A stretch of 39,322 nt of DNA from Candidatus Omnitrophota bacterium (GTDB lineage: Bacteria > Ratteibacteria > UBA8468 > B48-G9 > JAFGKM01), in the NCBI GenBank assembly GCA_023818645.1, contig JAMWCJ010000007.1, positions 1-39,322 on the forward strand, written 5' to 3'. Shown piece after piece: positions 9,043 through 18,976 of the stretch; position 1 is the stretch's first letter, and each line of letters begins with the position of its first letter. A program made the translations under genes and the position numbers. Under the pieces are notes generated by a model. It had not been told where the DNA came from. It made no database searches and worked only from the letters and a program-made list of their open reading frames with translations.

Positions 9043-9996
9043 ATGAAGAAAGTTATATCCACAATATTATTTATTATCAATCTTTTATTTTGTGAGACAT
9101 ATTATGTTAGTGTAAATGGAGATGATAGAAATCCAGGGACAAAGGAAAGTCCATTTAGAACAATTCAAAAAGCAGCAGATATTGTTAACCCAGGCGATAC
9201 AGTTTTTGTTCTGCCCGGTGAATATCAAGAAAGAGTAAACATTTTAAGGAGTGGAGAATAAATAAGAAGAAATAACGAGGTTTATGATTTAAGAGAAACA
9301 GGATGGCATTCAGATATTTTTCAGATATATGACAATAATAGAGAAATTTCTTATGATATACTTATTGAAAATAATTATTTTCATGACTGTACAGGTTCCC
9401 TTGCAATGCTTTTGAGTTATGGATATTCAGATTTAAGGGATTGGACTTTCAGAAATAATGTTTTTTATAATATTGAAGGAGTTGCACAGATAGGAATCCC
9501 TGGATGTAGATTTTATAACAATACTTTTGTAAATTGTGGAAGGAATACAGCAGGTCCATTACTTTTTAGATTTTACGAAAAAAAGGGAGATTACTTAACT
9601 GGTGCACATTTTACAAAAATTTTTAATAATATTTTTGTTGGGGGTGGCTCTAACCCTGACAGCGATGGGATTGGATGGTATCACTTTGCAGATAAACCAA
9701 AAGAAGAGATAGTTGATTTTCAGGCAGATTATAATTATGTAACAAAAACACCTGAAGCAAACTATGGCCCAAAAAATGGATTTAAAGAAAAAAATGGAAT
9801 TAATGGAAAAAACCCTAAATTTTTAAATTTTGAGAAAAAAGATTTTCATCTCCAGAAAGAAAGCCCAGCAATTGATAAAGGAACAGATATAGATGAATGG
9901 AAAGATCCAAAAGATAAAGATGGAGTGAAAAGAGGTATTAGTTCTGGATGGGATATAGGTGCCTATGAATATATCCCAGAAGATACAGAAAAATAG
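9043..9996 (+). pseudogene. Second beta-helix protein interrupted by in-frame TAA (9259-9261), probably with an internal deletion
   Basis: ORFs 9031-9261 and 9406-9996 are in the same frame, and 9262-9405 is open in that frame (IRRNNEVYDLRETGWHSDIFQIYDNNREISYDILIENNYFHDCTGSLA). The 5' part is a typical N-terminus (YYVSVNGDDRNPGTKESPFRTIQKAADIVNPGDTVFVLPGEY); the 3' part is beta-helix plus typical C-terminus (DIGAYEYIPE). Confidence 0.78.
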
Positions 9997-10127
9997 TTAA
10001 AACATATTCTATATTAGAGGATAATTTATAAAAGTTCGTTTTTGTGCTATTAATTTTCTTATTCTTCTATTTACAAAAGAGTAATAGGAAATTAAAATTT
10101 GAAATGAAAAATAAAAAGGAGGATAGT

Positions 10128-11618
10128 ATGGAAAAAATTAAAAAAATAATTTTATTGATGCTAATAGTTTTTAATTTTTTAATTTCACAAGAAAAGACAA
10201 AAGAAACAAGGTTCCACCAATATTCAAAAAAAGCAAAAGGTATGGATGGTAATCTTGAAATTATAAGTGCAAGTTGGTATGGTAAAGAAGAGATTGATAA
10301 GTTTTATTCTGGAGAAATATTGAACGATGGAAGAATTTTACTTGGTGGTACATTAGGAAATAAGGGAATATTACTTTTCTTAGATAAAGAAGGAGCAAAA
10401 ATTGAAAACGAAATAAAAGTGGATGGAGTATATATATATTTTCTGAAAGAAGCAAAGGATGGTTCAATTTATTTTTCTGGGAAAAGTAATAGTTTATTTA
10501 TTGATTACTTAAATTCAAACAAAATTGAAATTATAAAAATCTCTCCGCCTTCTGATACATCACCAAAAGGAAATGATATGTTTTTAGGTAAAATATCAAA
10601 GGATGGGAAAATAGAAAAAGTATATATTTTTGAAAAAGCAGAAGGGATTATGCCTGATATTAACAGAGTTGGACTTAAAGAAAAACCAGGAATTCCATTT
10701 TTTGTTTTATCTAATGGCGAGGTAATATTTCAGGTATATAAAAAGATTCAAAAAATAAACATTAAAGGGAAATTAGAAGAAATTGGTAAAAGTGATTATA
10801 CATTATTAGGTATGGATGAAAAAAGGGGTTATTATATAGTTGGTGGAGATGCTAATACACACACAGGTAGAGAACCTTGGAGATGTCCTCGTTTCTTTAT
10901 ATATAAATTAGATGGACAATATGTTGGTTCTTTATGGGACTGGAATCCAAAACTTGTTGGAGAGGATAAATATAGATTAGTTTCTGACTCTGGATTTAAA
11001 TTTCCAGTTTTGGTAACTAAAGAAGGAGATTATGTTGTTATCGGCTGGTCTGATGGAGGCAATTCTGTATTTTTAAGAGAACCTAAAGATCTTGACTTAC
11101 AGGTAAAATATGGATTTATAGATTCATTATGGGGAGCAAAAGTAGGAAAATTTTCAAGAATAATGAAAGTAAATCCTGATGAAGGGAAATTTACCGGTGG
11201 GAGTATATGGTGCACATTTTTAACTGATAAAAATCAACCAAACAGTTCAGATATTAAAGATATAACAATTATGGAAGATGGAAGTATTGCTTTTATATCT
11301 GGAAACACTCACAATATTATTGAAACTCCTGATGCATGGTCTGGTAATTATCTTAAAGGAGGTAGTGGTTGTGCTTTTTCAATTTTCAGTCCAGATTTTA
11401 AAGATCTTCTCTTTTCATCTGCAATACCTGATACAAATTTATATGGGCTAATTTACAAAAACAAAAAATTTTTAATCTTTGGTTCAACAAAAGGAATTGG
11501 CTCTGGATGTCAATGTGATAGTTGTAAAGATAGAAAGTTAATATTAAAAAATCAGATTCAAAAAGAATTTGGTGGAAATGAGGATTGTTATTTCCTGATA
11601 GCAGTAGTAAAGAAATAA
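10128..11618 (+). CDS. Secreted propeller-like protein of unknown function
   Basis: Signal peptide MEKIKKIILLMLIVFNFLISQ; RBS aaggagg before ATG 10128; repeated G-x-I-hydrophobic-G blades; paralogous to the next gene. Confidence 0.7.
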   Translation: MEKIKKIILLMLIVFNFLISQEKTKETRFHQYSKKAKGMDGNLEIISASWYGKEEIDKFYSGEILNDGRILLGGTLGNKGILLFLDKEGAKIENEIKVDGVYIYFLKEAKDGSIYFSGKSNSLFIDYLNSNKIEIIKISPPSDTSPKGNDMFLGKISKDGKIEKVYIFEKAEGIMPDINRVGLKEKPGIPFFVLSNGEVIFQVYKKIQKINIKGKLEEIGKSDYTLLGMDEKRGYYIVGGDANTHTGREPWRCPRFFIYKLDGQYVGSLWDWNPKLVGEDKYRLVSDSGFKFPVLVTKEGDYVVIGWSDGGNSVFLREPKDLDLQVKYGFIDSLWGAKVGKFSRIMKVNPDEGKFTGGSIWCTFLTDKNQPNSSDIKDITIMEDGSIAFISGNTHNIIETPDAWSGNYLKGGSGCAFSIFSPDFKDLLFSSAIPDTNLYGLIYKNKKFLIFGSTKGIGSGCQCDSCKDRKLILKNQIQKEFGGNEDCYFLIAVVKK

Positions 11619-11619
11619 A

Positions 11620-13365
11620 ATGAAAAAGACAATTTTGATTTTCCTATTAATTTTTATTAGTTTCATATATGGCTCTTTAGAACTTTCTTTTTCAACTTTT
11701 TTTGGTACAGAAGAAGATGATGATATTCAAAGTGCTTGTGAAGGCCCTGATGGTAGTATATATATTGTTGGAAATTTAGGTAAAGAGAAAGATATTAAAG
11801 TTAAAAAGATTATTTATGGAAAAGAAATTGAAGAACCTAAATGTGGTATTGCTTTCATTATAAGGTTTTCACCTGATTTAAAAAAGATTATAAATTATGC
11901 TGAATTTAAAAAGGGGAATGCAATTTTTACAACTGTTAAAGTAAATAAAAAGGGAGTTTATGTTGGTGGATATGCAAGTGAAGGATTGGAAGAAATAATA
12001 AAAAGTGTCCCTGGATTGATAAAAACATATTCTCTAAAAGAAGAAGTAAAATTAATAAAAGAAGGGAAAATTCTTGAAAAAAATGGTATTTTTTTAGAAA
12101 AAGACCCTATAGTTGATAGACCAGGACTTGGAAGATATGGATCTCCTTTTGTAATTTTATTATCCCAGGATCTTACAAAAATATTAGGTGGGACTTATCT
12201 TGAGGGATGGCAACAAGTTTGGGATAAATACAGAGTCAAAAGAATAAAACCAAGAGAATTTTTTGATAGAGAATTTTTTTGGCAAAAAACTTTAATAGAT
12301 TTTGATATTGAGGGAAATCTTGTTGTATCTCATGATGGTGGTTATTTTAAAATTATAAGTGATGAAGAAATAGAAAGAGCAAAAAAGATATCAGAAGATG
12401 ATGAAGAAAAATATAAAAAAATACTTGGGAAAATTGGTTTTTATAACATATGTGATTGGGTTAGTAAAATATCTCCTGACCTTTCAAAAAGATTATGGAA
12501 GACACCAATTTATACACCAATAGTAAATGTAGATGTAGTAAAAGAAATTAAAGAGGGATGGTATCTTTCACATTATGGAAATCCAAGAACACATCAATTA
12601 AGAATTGACAAAAATGGAGACATTTGGATTTGTGGATGGTCTGCAAGTGAAACAAAATCAGAGCCATGGTGGTCTCCATATCTAATAAAAATTGGTAGTG
12701 ACGGCAAAATATTACAAAGATTATATGAATATGATCCTATGAGTGGACCAGATAATAGAATGTATGGACAAGTTGCAGATACAGCAATAACATGTTTTAA
12801 CTTTGATAAAGAGGATAAAATGCTTGTTGGTTTACTTTCTGATGGAGGGAATACTGTTATGTTTTGGAGCCCAAAGGCAGAATTAAGGAAAAACTTTGAA
12901 GGAGAAATCAAAGGAGAAAAATGGGTAAAACTTGTTCATTGGTGGGGTATGATTCATAAAATAGATTTAGAAAAAATTGAAGGAATAATGGGAGTTGGAA
13001 TGACAAGTAAAGGTATTGATGCACCAGGACCTGCATGGGCTGTTGATTTAGGAGTTTTAAGTGACAATAGTATTTTAGTTGTTGGAAGATGTAATCATAA
13101 CTTTTACTGGACTGAAGATGCATTTCAAAAAAGTGCTCCAGAAGAAAATCCAATTGGCTTTATAAGAATATATTCAAAAGAACTTGAATTAAAATTTAGC
13201 AGTGCTTTACCAGGAGTTATTCCGCTTGAACTTACTACTTTGAAAGGGAAAAGATATTTAATAGTTGGTTATGTATTTAATCCATCTTTGAATACTAAGA
13301 ATGAATTTGAAAAATATAACTCAAAAAAAGATGGATTTATCTATCTTATAAAGGAAAAAGAATAA
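11620..13365 (+). CDS. Secreted propeller-like protein of unknown function, paralogue of 10128-11618
   Basis: Signal peptide MKKTILIFLLIFISFIYG; shares SDGGN(S/T)V, EPW..P, D(A/D)(A/F)..F(S)SA(I/L)P segments with the upstream protein. Confidence 0.7.
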   Translation: MKKTILIFLLIFISFIYGSLELSFSTFFGTEEDDDIQSACEGPDGSIYIVGNLGKEKDIKVKKIIYGKEIEEPKCGIAFIIRFSPDLKKIINYAEFKKGNAIFTTVKVNKKGVYVGGYASEGLEEIIKSVPGLIKTYSLKEEVKLIKEGKILEKNGIFLEKDPIVDRPGLGRYGSPFVILLSQDLTKILGGTYLEGWQQVWDKYRVKRIKPREFFDREFFWQKTLIDFDIEGNLVVSHDGGYFKIISDEEIERAKKISEDDEEKYKKILGKIGFYNICDWVSKISPDLSKRLWKTPIYTPIVNVDVVKEIKEGWYLSHYGNPRTHQLRIDKNGDIWICGWSASETKSEPWWSPYLIKIGSDGKILQRLYEYDPMSGPDNRMYGQVADTAITCFNFDKEDKMLVGLLSDGGNTVMFWSPKAELRKNFEGEIKGEKWVKLVHWWGMIHKIDLEKIEGIMGVGMTSKGIDAPGPAWAVDLGVLSDNSILVVGRCNHNFYWTEDAFQKSAPEENPIGFIRIYSKELELKFSSALPGVIPLELTTLKGKRYLIVGYVFNPSLNTKNEFEKYNSKKDGFIYLIKEKE

Positions 13366-13369
13366 TCTT

Positions 13370-15214
13370 TCATCTTACAAAAAATCTTATAGTTGTTTTA
13401 GTTAAATATCCTATAATATTCCAGATACCGCCTGTTATAAATGCTCCAAGTATCAACCCATAGAAAAAATATTTTACTCTATTATAAACCTTAACACCTC
13501 CATATTTCATAATGATTATTTTAGCAACCCAGGCACAAAACACAGAAAACCAGTTACAATAAACACTCAATGGTAGTCCAAGACAAAGACCCACAGGAGA
13601 GATTGGCCACCATAAAAATCTGTTCTTCATAAATGTAAAAAATGTCATTGATAAAATCCCTCCAAATGTCCATGTAAAAAATGTTTTATTAAATCCTATA
13701 GGTTCTTTAATTGACGAAATAATATTTTTTGCTACATAATTATGGATTGAATTGAAAGGCCATGTTAAAAGATTTAAACCCCCATATTTGTAACATAACT
13801 TAATAACAAGGTATGAAGTGAAAAAGTAACTTATAAAAATTGATATTATTATAGGAAAAATCAGTTTTTTAACATTTATTTTAAACTCGTTTGCAATTTT
13901 TAAACCATTTGCTGTTGAAGCCATAACTGTTGTTCTAATATCAAATTGCCAAACATAACTTAAACATAAATTTGTTATTCCTGAAGGACCAAGATATTTT
14001 GAGCCAAAAGTATATAAAGTAGGAAGAAATCCGACTATAGGTGTGGAAAAATATGCAAGACCAGTTTGAGCAATAATCCTTGTTATTCCAAGGTAAATTA
14101 AAATTGTTATAATTAAAAAATAAACTGCTGGTAAAAATTTTAAACCCATTATCTTCAGATAAATAATTAAATATAAGAAAAAAATGAAAAATCCGATATA
14201 AGAAAATTTGTAAAGAAAATTTTCCTGCTCTTTATTTGAATTGTACATATTTTTAAATGTTTCTCTTAGATAAGTTCTTGCAAAATATATACAACTTAAA
14301 GAATAAACCAACAAACATCCGAAAGCAAAAAATGAAATTTCAATTGTTGAAGGGTCTGAAGGTATAACTGATGGACCCTTTGTAGTACCTGTTAATTTTA
14401 AAAAACCTGTTAATAATATATAAAGCAATGAAAAAAACCAGACACTCAAAAGTACATCCTTTGGCATAAAAAAAGCAACTCCAATCATTTCAAAATGGAA
14501 GAAAAGTGGTAATTTAATAACCCCTCTCATAATTGACCAAGATGGGAAAATATTTGGAGCAGGAAAGACAGGTTTAAGAGCATTTAACCCCCTCAAACTG
14601 TATACAAAAAAAGGAATAAAAAAGCCAATCCACATAACTTTATCTTTAAAGAATTTCTTTTCTCCTATCATTTTTAAAGGTAATTCAGTTAAAGGATAAG
14701 ATAATCTTTCTCTTTCAATCCATTGTTTTTTTAAAACAAAAATAATAAATATACAAAGTAAATAAAAACCTATAATGAAAGTAAACCATAAAGAAAGAAC
14801 TTTAAACCATATTCCCCATTGAATTTTCATTCCTTTTGGCAATCCTTCAAAAAAATAAGATACAATTTTTGTATCTTTTATAAAAAATTGTTCTTTTAAA
14901 TAAGGATGAATCAATTTTTCCCATTCATTTGTTGGAGTGGCAAAATAACTAATTCCTGCTATGAAAGAGATTAGATTAAGTATAAGTCCCCATGAAACTA
15001 TACTACAACTAACAATCATCATAAGATATCCAATAACAAGGTCTTCAAATGAAAAAATTTTTCTTAAGAATATTGTAATTAAAAAAAGGAAAATTATTGC
15101 AGCAGATGTGGAATAAAAATGTGAAAGGGGTGAACCATTTGCTAATAAAACACTTCCAATTTCAGAGAGGGAAATCAAAAAACAAAATATTATTCCTGTA
15201 ATTATTCCTTTCAT
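13370..15214 (-). CDS. OPT-like polytopic membrane protein (DUF6784/DUF6785 type)
   Basis: Many TM segments; ATPTNEWEKLIHP, KKQWIERERLSYPLTELP, NRFLWWPISPVGLCLGLPL, MKYGGVKVYNR. Confidence 0.78.
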   Translation of the reverse strand: MKGIITGIIFCFLISLSEIGSVLLANGSPLSHFYSTSAAIIFLFLITIFLRKIFSFEDLVIGYLMMIVSCSIVSWGLILNLISFIAGISYFATPTNEWEKLIHPYLKEQFFIKDTKIVSYFFEGLPKGMKIQWGIWFKVLSLWFTFIIGFYLLCIFIIFVLKKQWIERERLSYPLTELPLKMIGEKKFFKDKVMWIGFFIPFFVYSLRGLNALKPVFPAPNIFPSWSIMRGVIKLPLFFHFEMIGVAFFMPKDVLLSVWFFSLLYILLTGFLKLTGTTKGPSVIPSDPSTIEISFFAFGCLLVYSLSCIYFARTYLRETFKNMYNSNKEQENFLYKFSYIGFFIFFLYLIIYLKIMGLKFLPAVYFLIITILIYLGITRIIAQTGLAYFSTPIVGFLPTLYTFGSKYLGPSGITNLCLSYVWQFDIRTTVMASTANGLKIANEFKINVKKLIFPIIISIFISYFFTSYLVIKLCYKYGGLNLLTWPFNSIHNYVAKNIISSIKEPIGFNKTFFTWTFGGILSMTFFTFMKNRFLWWPISPVGLCLGLPLSVYCNWFSVFCAWVAKIIIMKYGGVKVYNRVKYFFYGLILGAFITGGIWNIIGYLTKTTIRFFVR

Positions 15215-15215
15215 C

Positions 15216-17081
15216 TTATCTTATTGTAAATTTTATTCCCTGAACCTTTGCTAAAAACGCTATAAAGTTCCAAATTCCACTTATAAAAAAAGAGCCCAGA
15301 ACCATTCCTAAGAAAAATACTTTTGCTCTATTGTAAATTTTAACTCCTCCATATTTCATAATTAATGTTTTTAAGACCCAGGCAATAAAAATTGGAAACC
15401 AATTAAAGAACACAGGAAGAGGTAAACCTATAGCAAGACCGACTGGAGAGATTGGCCACCATAAAAATCTATTCTTCAAAAACATTAAAAATATCATTAT
15501 AATTGCTCCAGAAAATGTATATAAAAATTGTTGTTTACCAAAACCAACCTGTCTTTGCATTTCAGATTTAGTATAACTTAAAACAAAATCACTTAACCTT
15601 TTAAGATGCCATGAGGATAAATTCGCTGCACCATATTTATAAGAGAAATAGATAATAACAAAACAACTAAAAACAAAACTTATAAAAATTGAAATTAAGG
15701 TTGGAATAAATGTTAATCTTAAATTTTTTATGGAATTACTACAAACTTTTACACCATTTGCATATGAACTCATGACTGTTGTTCTTATATCACCAGCCCA
15801 TATAAAACTTGTCGCAAGACCTACAATTCCTTTTTCTCCAATATGATTATAACCAAAAGTATATAATGTTGCTCCAAAAGGTATCATAGGCGCTCTATAA
15901 TATGCAAGTCCTGTTTGTGCAATAATTTTTGTAGTGGCAAAAAAAATTAAAATTATGATTATTACGAAATAAAAAGAAATGAGAAGATTTAGTCCAAATA
16001 GATTCATCCAGAAAACCATATAAATAAAAGAGATTATAAAACCCCAGAAAGCAACTCTGTAAGGTATAACTTCCTCTTTATCGTCTATATTATCTTTTTT
16101 CTTAATTGAATGTAAAAAAATATCTTTTAAATAACTCCTTGCATTAAAAAAACTACTTACTGCATAAATTATTAAAGCACCAAATGAGAAAAAAGCAAGT
16201 TGTTGAGGTGCAGGATCTGTATAAGGTATTGTATATCCTATTGTATAACCTGTAAGTTTGAAAAATCCCGTTAAAATAATATATATAAATGCAAATAACC
16301 ATACACTTAATAAAACATCTTTTGGCATCAGAAAAGAAAGTCCAATAACTTCAAAATGTAAATTTAAAGGAAAACCAAACTGTCCTCTAAAGGCAGAAAT
16401 TGATCCATATAAATTAACTTTTGGAAAAGAAGGGAAAATTAAACTTATGCCTCTCAAAGAGTAAATAAAAAATGGGATAAAAAAACCAGCCCACATTAAC
16501 CTATCTTTAATAAAATTATTTTCACTTATCAATCTTGAAGGTAGTTCAGTTAGAGGAAATAAAAGTTTTTCCTTTTCTATCCATTGTTTTCTGAAGATTG
16601 AGAATAAAAAAATAGATAAAAAGTAAAAACCAACAATAAATAAAAACCATTTAAAAAGTAAAGAAAACCAAAGTTTATAAGGTATCCCTATCCCTTCTGG
16701 TAATCCTTCATAAAAATATCTCAATGTTTCATAATCTCTTATAAATAGAAATTTTGGTAAATTTGGATGAATAAACTTATCCCATTCATTTGTTGGTGTA
16801 GAAAAATAATATATCCCTGCAATAAAACCTATTAGATTTAAAACAAATCCCCATGAAACTATTGAACAGGAGATTAAAATCATTAAATAGATTATACTTT
16901 TCTCCTGGATACTAAAGAATTTTCCAAAAAGTAAAATAAAAATGAATGTCAAAAATAATGCTCCACCTGTTGAAAAATCAGAAGCAAAAGGAGAACCATC
17001 AATGATCAAAAGAGTGAAAATTTCAAAAAAACATAATAATATGCAAAGAAATACCCCTCCTATTATTGCTTTATATTTCAT
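15216..17081 (-). CDS. OPT-like polytopic membrane protein (DUF6784/DUF6785 type), paralogue of the downstream gene
   Basis: STPTNEWDKFIHP, RKQWIEKEKLLFPLTELP, NRFLWWPISPVGLAIGLPL, MKYGGVKIYNRAK. Start assigned to MKYKAIIGG (17081) rather than the 17159 start, which overlaps the upstream gene. Confidence 0.78.
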   Translation of the reverse strand: MKYKAIIGGVFLCILLCFFEIFTLLIIDGSPFASDFSTGGALFLTFIFILLFGKFFSIQEKSIIYLMILISCSIVSWGFVLNLIGFIAGIYYFSTPTNEWDKFIHPNLPKFLFIRDYETLRYFYEGLPEGIGIPYKLWFSLLFKWFLFIVGFYFLSIFLFSIFRKQWIEKEKLLFPLTELPSRLISENNFIKDRLMWAGFFIPFFIYSLRGISLIFPSFPKVNLYGSISAFRGQFGFPLNLHFEVIGLSFLMPKDVLLSVWLFAFIYIILTGFFKLTGYTIGYTIPYTDPAPQQLAFFSFGALIIYAVSSFFNARSYLKDIFLHSIKKKDNIDDKEEVIPYRVAFWGFIISFIYMVFWMNLFGLNLLISFYFVIIIILIFFATTKIIAQTGLAYYRAPMIPFGATLYTFGYNHIGEKGIVGLATSFIWAGDIRTTVMSSYANGVKVCSNSIKNLRLTFIPTLISIFISFVFSCFVIIYFSYKYGAANLSSWHLKRLSDFVLSYTKSEMQRQVGFGKQQFLYTFSGAIIMIFLMFLKNRFLWWPISPVGLAIGLPLPVFFNWFPIFIAWVLKTLIMKYGGVKIYNRAKVFFLGMVLGSFFISGIWNFIAFLAKVQGIKFTIR

Positions 17082-17098
17082 TTTATCTAATGTTAAGA

Positions 17099-18004
17099 TT
17101 AAGGATATGACAGTGGTAACATTATTAGTTGAGGAGATATACTCCAAGGATACCACCATCTTCCATTTCTTGGATTATTTCTTCCATCTCCTTCTGTGAA
17201 AGTACCACTAAGAACTTTGTTTCTAATAGCATCATTTAAAATTAAAGGATACCATTCAACATGTCCATCACAAAACAAAACATTACCTCCATCTGCATAT
17301 AACCTAAAAAATGGATGAGCAGAATCAGGACCTAGACTTGTCGTATTAATATTCACTACATCACAGGCAATTGAAACATTAGATGGACCTATAGAAAAAG
17401 GGACACTTGAGATATCTCCAAAATTATTATAGTTATTTAGTGGACTCTTTCTCACATGAAATTTATTAGGCCCTCTTGCAATTATCATATAAATTCCATC
17501 ATCAGGAGTCCCTTTAGAGTACCAGAAAATATGTGCCCAGTTTGAAAATGCTTGAGTGCTTGGATTCCTCCTATTTCCATAATAACAATATCCTGCTTGA
17601 TACCTATTGTAAGGCATAGTTCCGGAAAGCCCAAATTGTCGTTTCCAGTCAAATACTGCATTACTTGCAATATCATAATATTTTTCTCTATTAGGGCAGA
17701 AAAAAACCTGTGCATTTTTTACATAACCTTTATCATACAGCAATCTAAAACCACCATGCCAAGTCGTCAGAAATCTGTACGAATCTGTATATGCTGGTGG
17801 ATACATTTCATTATAATCCAAAGCATATATTTCTAATGCATTGCCTATTTCTTTTAATCTTTGAACACAGAGTGCCCTTCTTGCATTTTCTCTTGCTTTT
17901 TCTAAAGCAGGTAATAACATTGCTGCAAGAATTGCTATTATTGCTATCACAACTAACAGTTCAATTAATGTGAAGCCATAACTTTTTTGAAATTTATTCC
18001 TCAT
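17099..18004 (-). CDS. Prepilin-type N-terminal cleavage/methylation domain protein with H-X9-DG-type C-terminus
   Basis: [35 protein letters not shown]-terminal [19 protein letters not shown] aaaggaggtgcaaa. Confidence 0.95.
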   Translation of the reverse strand: MRNKFQKSYGFTLIELLVVIAIIAILAAMLLPALEKARENARRALCVQRLKEIGNALEIYALDYNEMYPPAYTDSYRFLTTWHGGFRLLYDKGYVKNAQVFFCPNREKYYDIASNAVFDWKRQFGLSGTMPYNRYQAGYCYYGNRRNPSTQAFSNWAHIFWYSKGTPDDGIYMIIARGPNKFHVRKSPLNNYNNFGDISSVPFSIGPSNVSIACDVVNINTTSLGPDSAHPFFRLYADGGNVLFCDGHVEWYPLILNDAIRNKVLSGTFTEGDGRNNPRNGRWWYPWSISPQLIMLPLSYP

Positions 18005-18021
18005 TTTGCACCTCCTTTAAA

Positions 18022-18885
18022 TTATCTCGGATTTATTAAATGTAATGCTGGATTTGTTGTACTATAAGGATAACCTGTATATACTCCAGGTTTTTTCAAT
18101 TTGTCTTCGGGTAAGATATAGTAAATTTTACTATTGCTACCAATCTTAGAAGAAGCGGCAAACCATTCTACTCTTCCATCTCCCCATATAACATTTATTC
18201 CCATTGTCTTATGATTATTCATATAATCTAATTCAAAGACATCAGATATTCCATTTGTATTTATATCATAACCAACCCTCCAAACTCCATTGCCGTCTAC
18301 AGTACTATTTGTAATATTTCTTTGCTTATCTGCGAAAAAAATCATATTATTAAAATCAACTCTTGCCTGATTAAGTCCTGTTAAAAAGTTTAAAGGAAGT
18401 CCATCACCAACATTAGGTCTTGGAAATCTGACTGCTCCATAAGCATAGGAACATTCACTATAACTATCAATTTTAAAATCTTTACCCTTTTTATCACTTC
18501 TCTGTGAAGGGCATATAAAAAGATCCATGCCCTTTACATACTCTCCAAATGTAAATCTTATTGTTCCACTTCCATCTGTTCCATAACTGCTATAAATTCT
18601 TCCTGTTAGTTTATTTAAGTAACCACCCGCTCCCCTGCCTGACCCTCCTGAGCCAGTATTGTCTGGACACCAACTTTCGTAATCTTCTACATACATTCTT
18701 AAAGTAAGATAGAGTTGTTTTAGATTATTAACACATAAAGATTGTCTTGCTTTCTCTCTTGCCTTACTTAATGCAGGCATTAACATAGAAGCAAGAATTG
18801 CAATTATAGCAATAACAACAAGCAATTCTATTAATGTGAAGCCATGTGGTTTTGGAAAGAACCTATTTAAAACCTTTTTCTTCAT
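18022..18885 (-). CDS. Prepilin-type N-terminal cleavage/methylation domain protein
   Basis: [52 protein letters not shown] aagaggaggtgtaat. Confidence 0.95.
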   Translation of the reverse strand: MKKKVLNRFFPKPHGFTLIELLVVIAIIAILASMLMPALSKAREKARQSLCVNNLKQLYLTLRMYVEDYESWCPDNTGSGGSGRGAGGYLNKLTGRIYSSYGTDGSGTIRFTFGEYVKGMDLFICPSQRSDKKGKDFKIDSYSECSYAYGAVRFPRPNVGDGLPLNFLTGLNQARVDFNNMIFFADKQRNITNSTVDGNGVWRVGYDINTNGISDVFELDYMNNHKTMGINVIWGDGRVEWFAASSKIGSNSKIYYILPEDKLKKPGVYTGYPYSTTNPALHLINPR

Positions 18886-18961
18886 ATTACACCTCCTCTT
18901 AATATTTATTTTAAATATATTTTTTTATTTAGTAAATTCATTTTTGAGAAGATTATATATC

Positions 18962-18972
18962 CTAAAACGAAC
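18962..18972 (-). promoter_or_regulatory. Second copy of GTTCGTTTTAG motif upstream of the prepilin/transporter operon
   Basis: Reverse strand GTTCGTTTTAG followed by gaTATATAATctt (-10-like), then RBS and ATG at 18885. Confidence 0.4.
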
Positions 18973-18976
18973 AAAT

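Noticed and set aside
9259-9261. In-frame TAA in the beta-helix gene read as recoding or stop reassignment
   Set aside because: Many genes here end with TAA and no recoding signal is visible; an internal deletion or pseudogenisation explains it more simply.
17099-18885. Prepilin-like genes as evidence of a type IV pilus or type II secretion locus
   Set aside because: No pilB/C/D/Q, gspD/E or prepilin peptidase gene is present, and the C-terminal GDG/CDGHVEW motifs fit the expanded H-X9-DG family rather than major pilins.
18900-18960. AT-rich stretches as repeats or CRISPR
   Set aside because: No regularly spaced direct repeats with unique spacers were found anywhere in the window; A/T runs reflect base composition.
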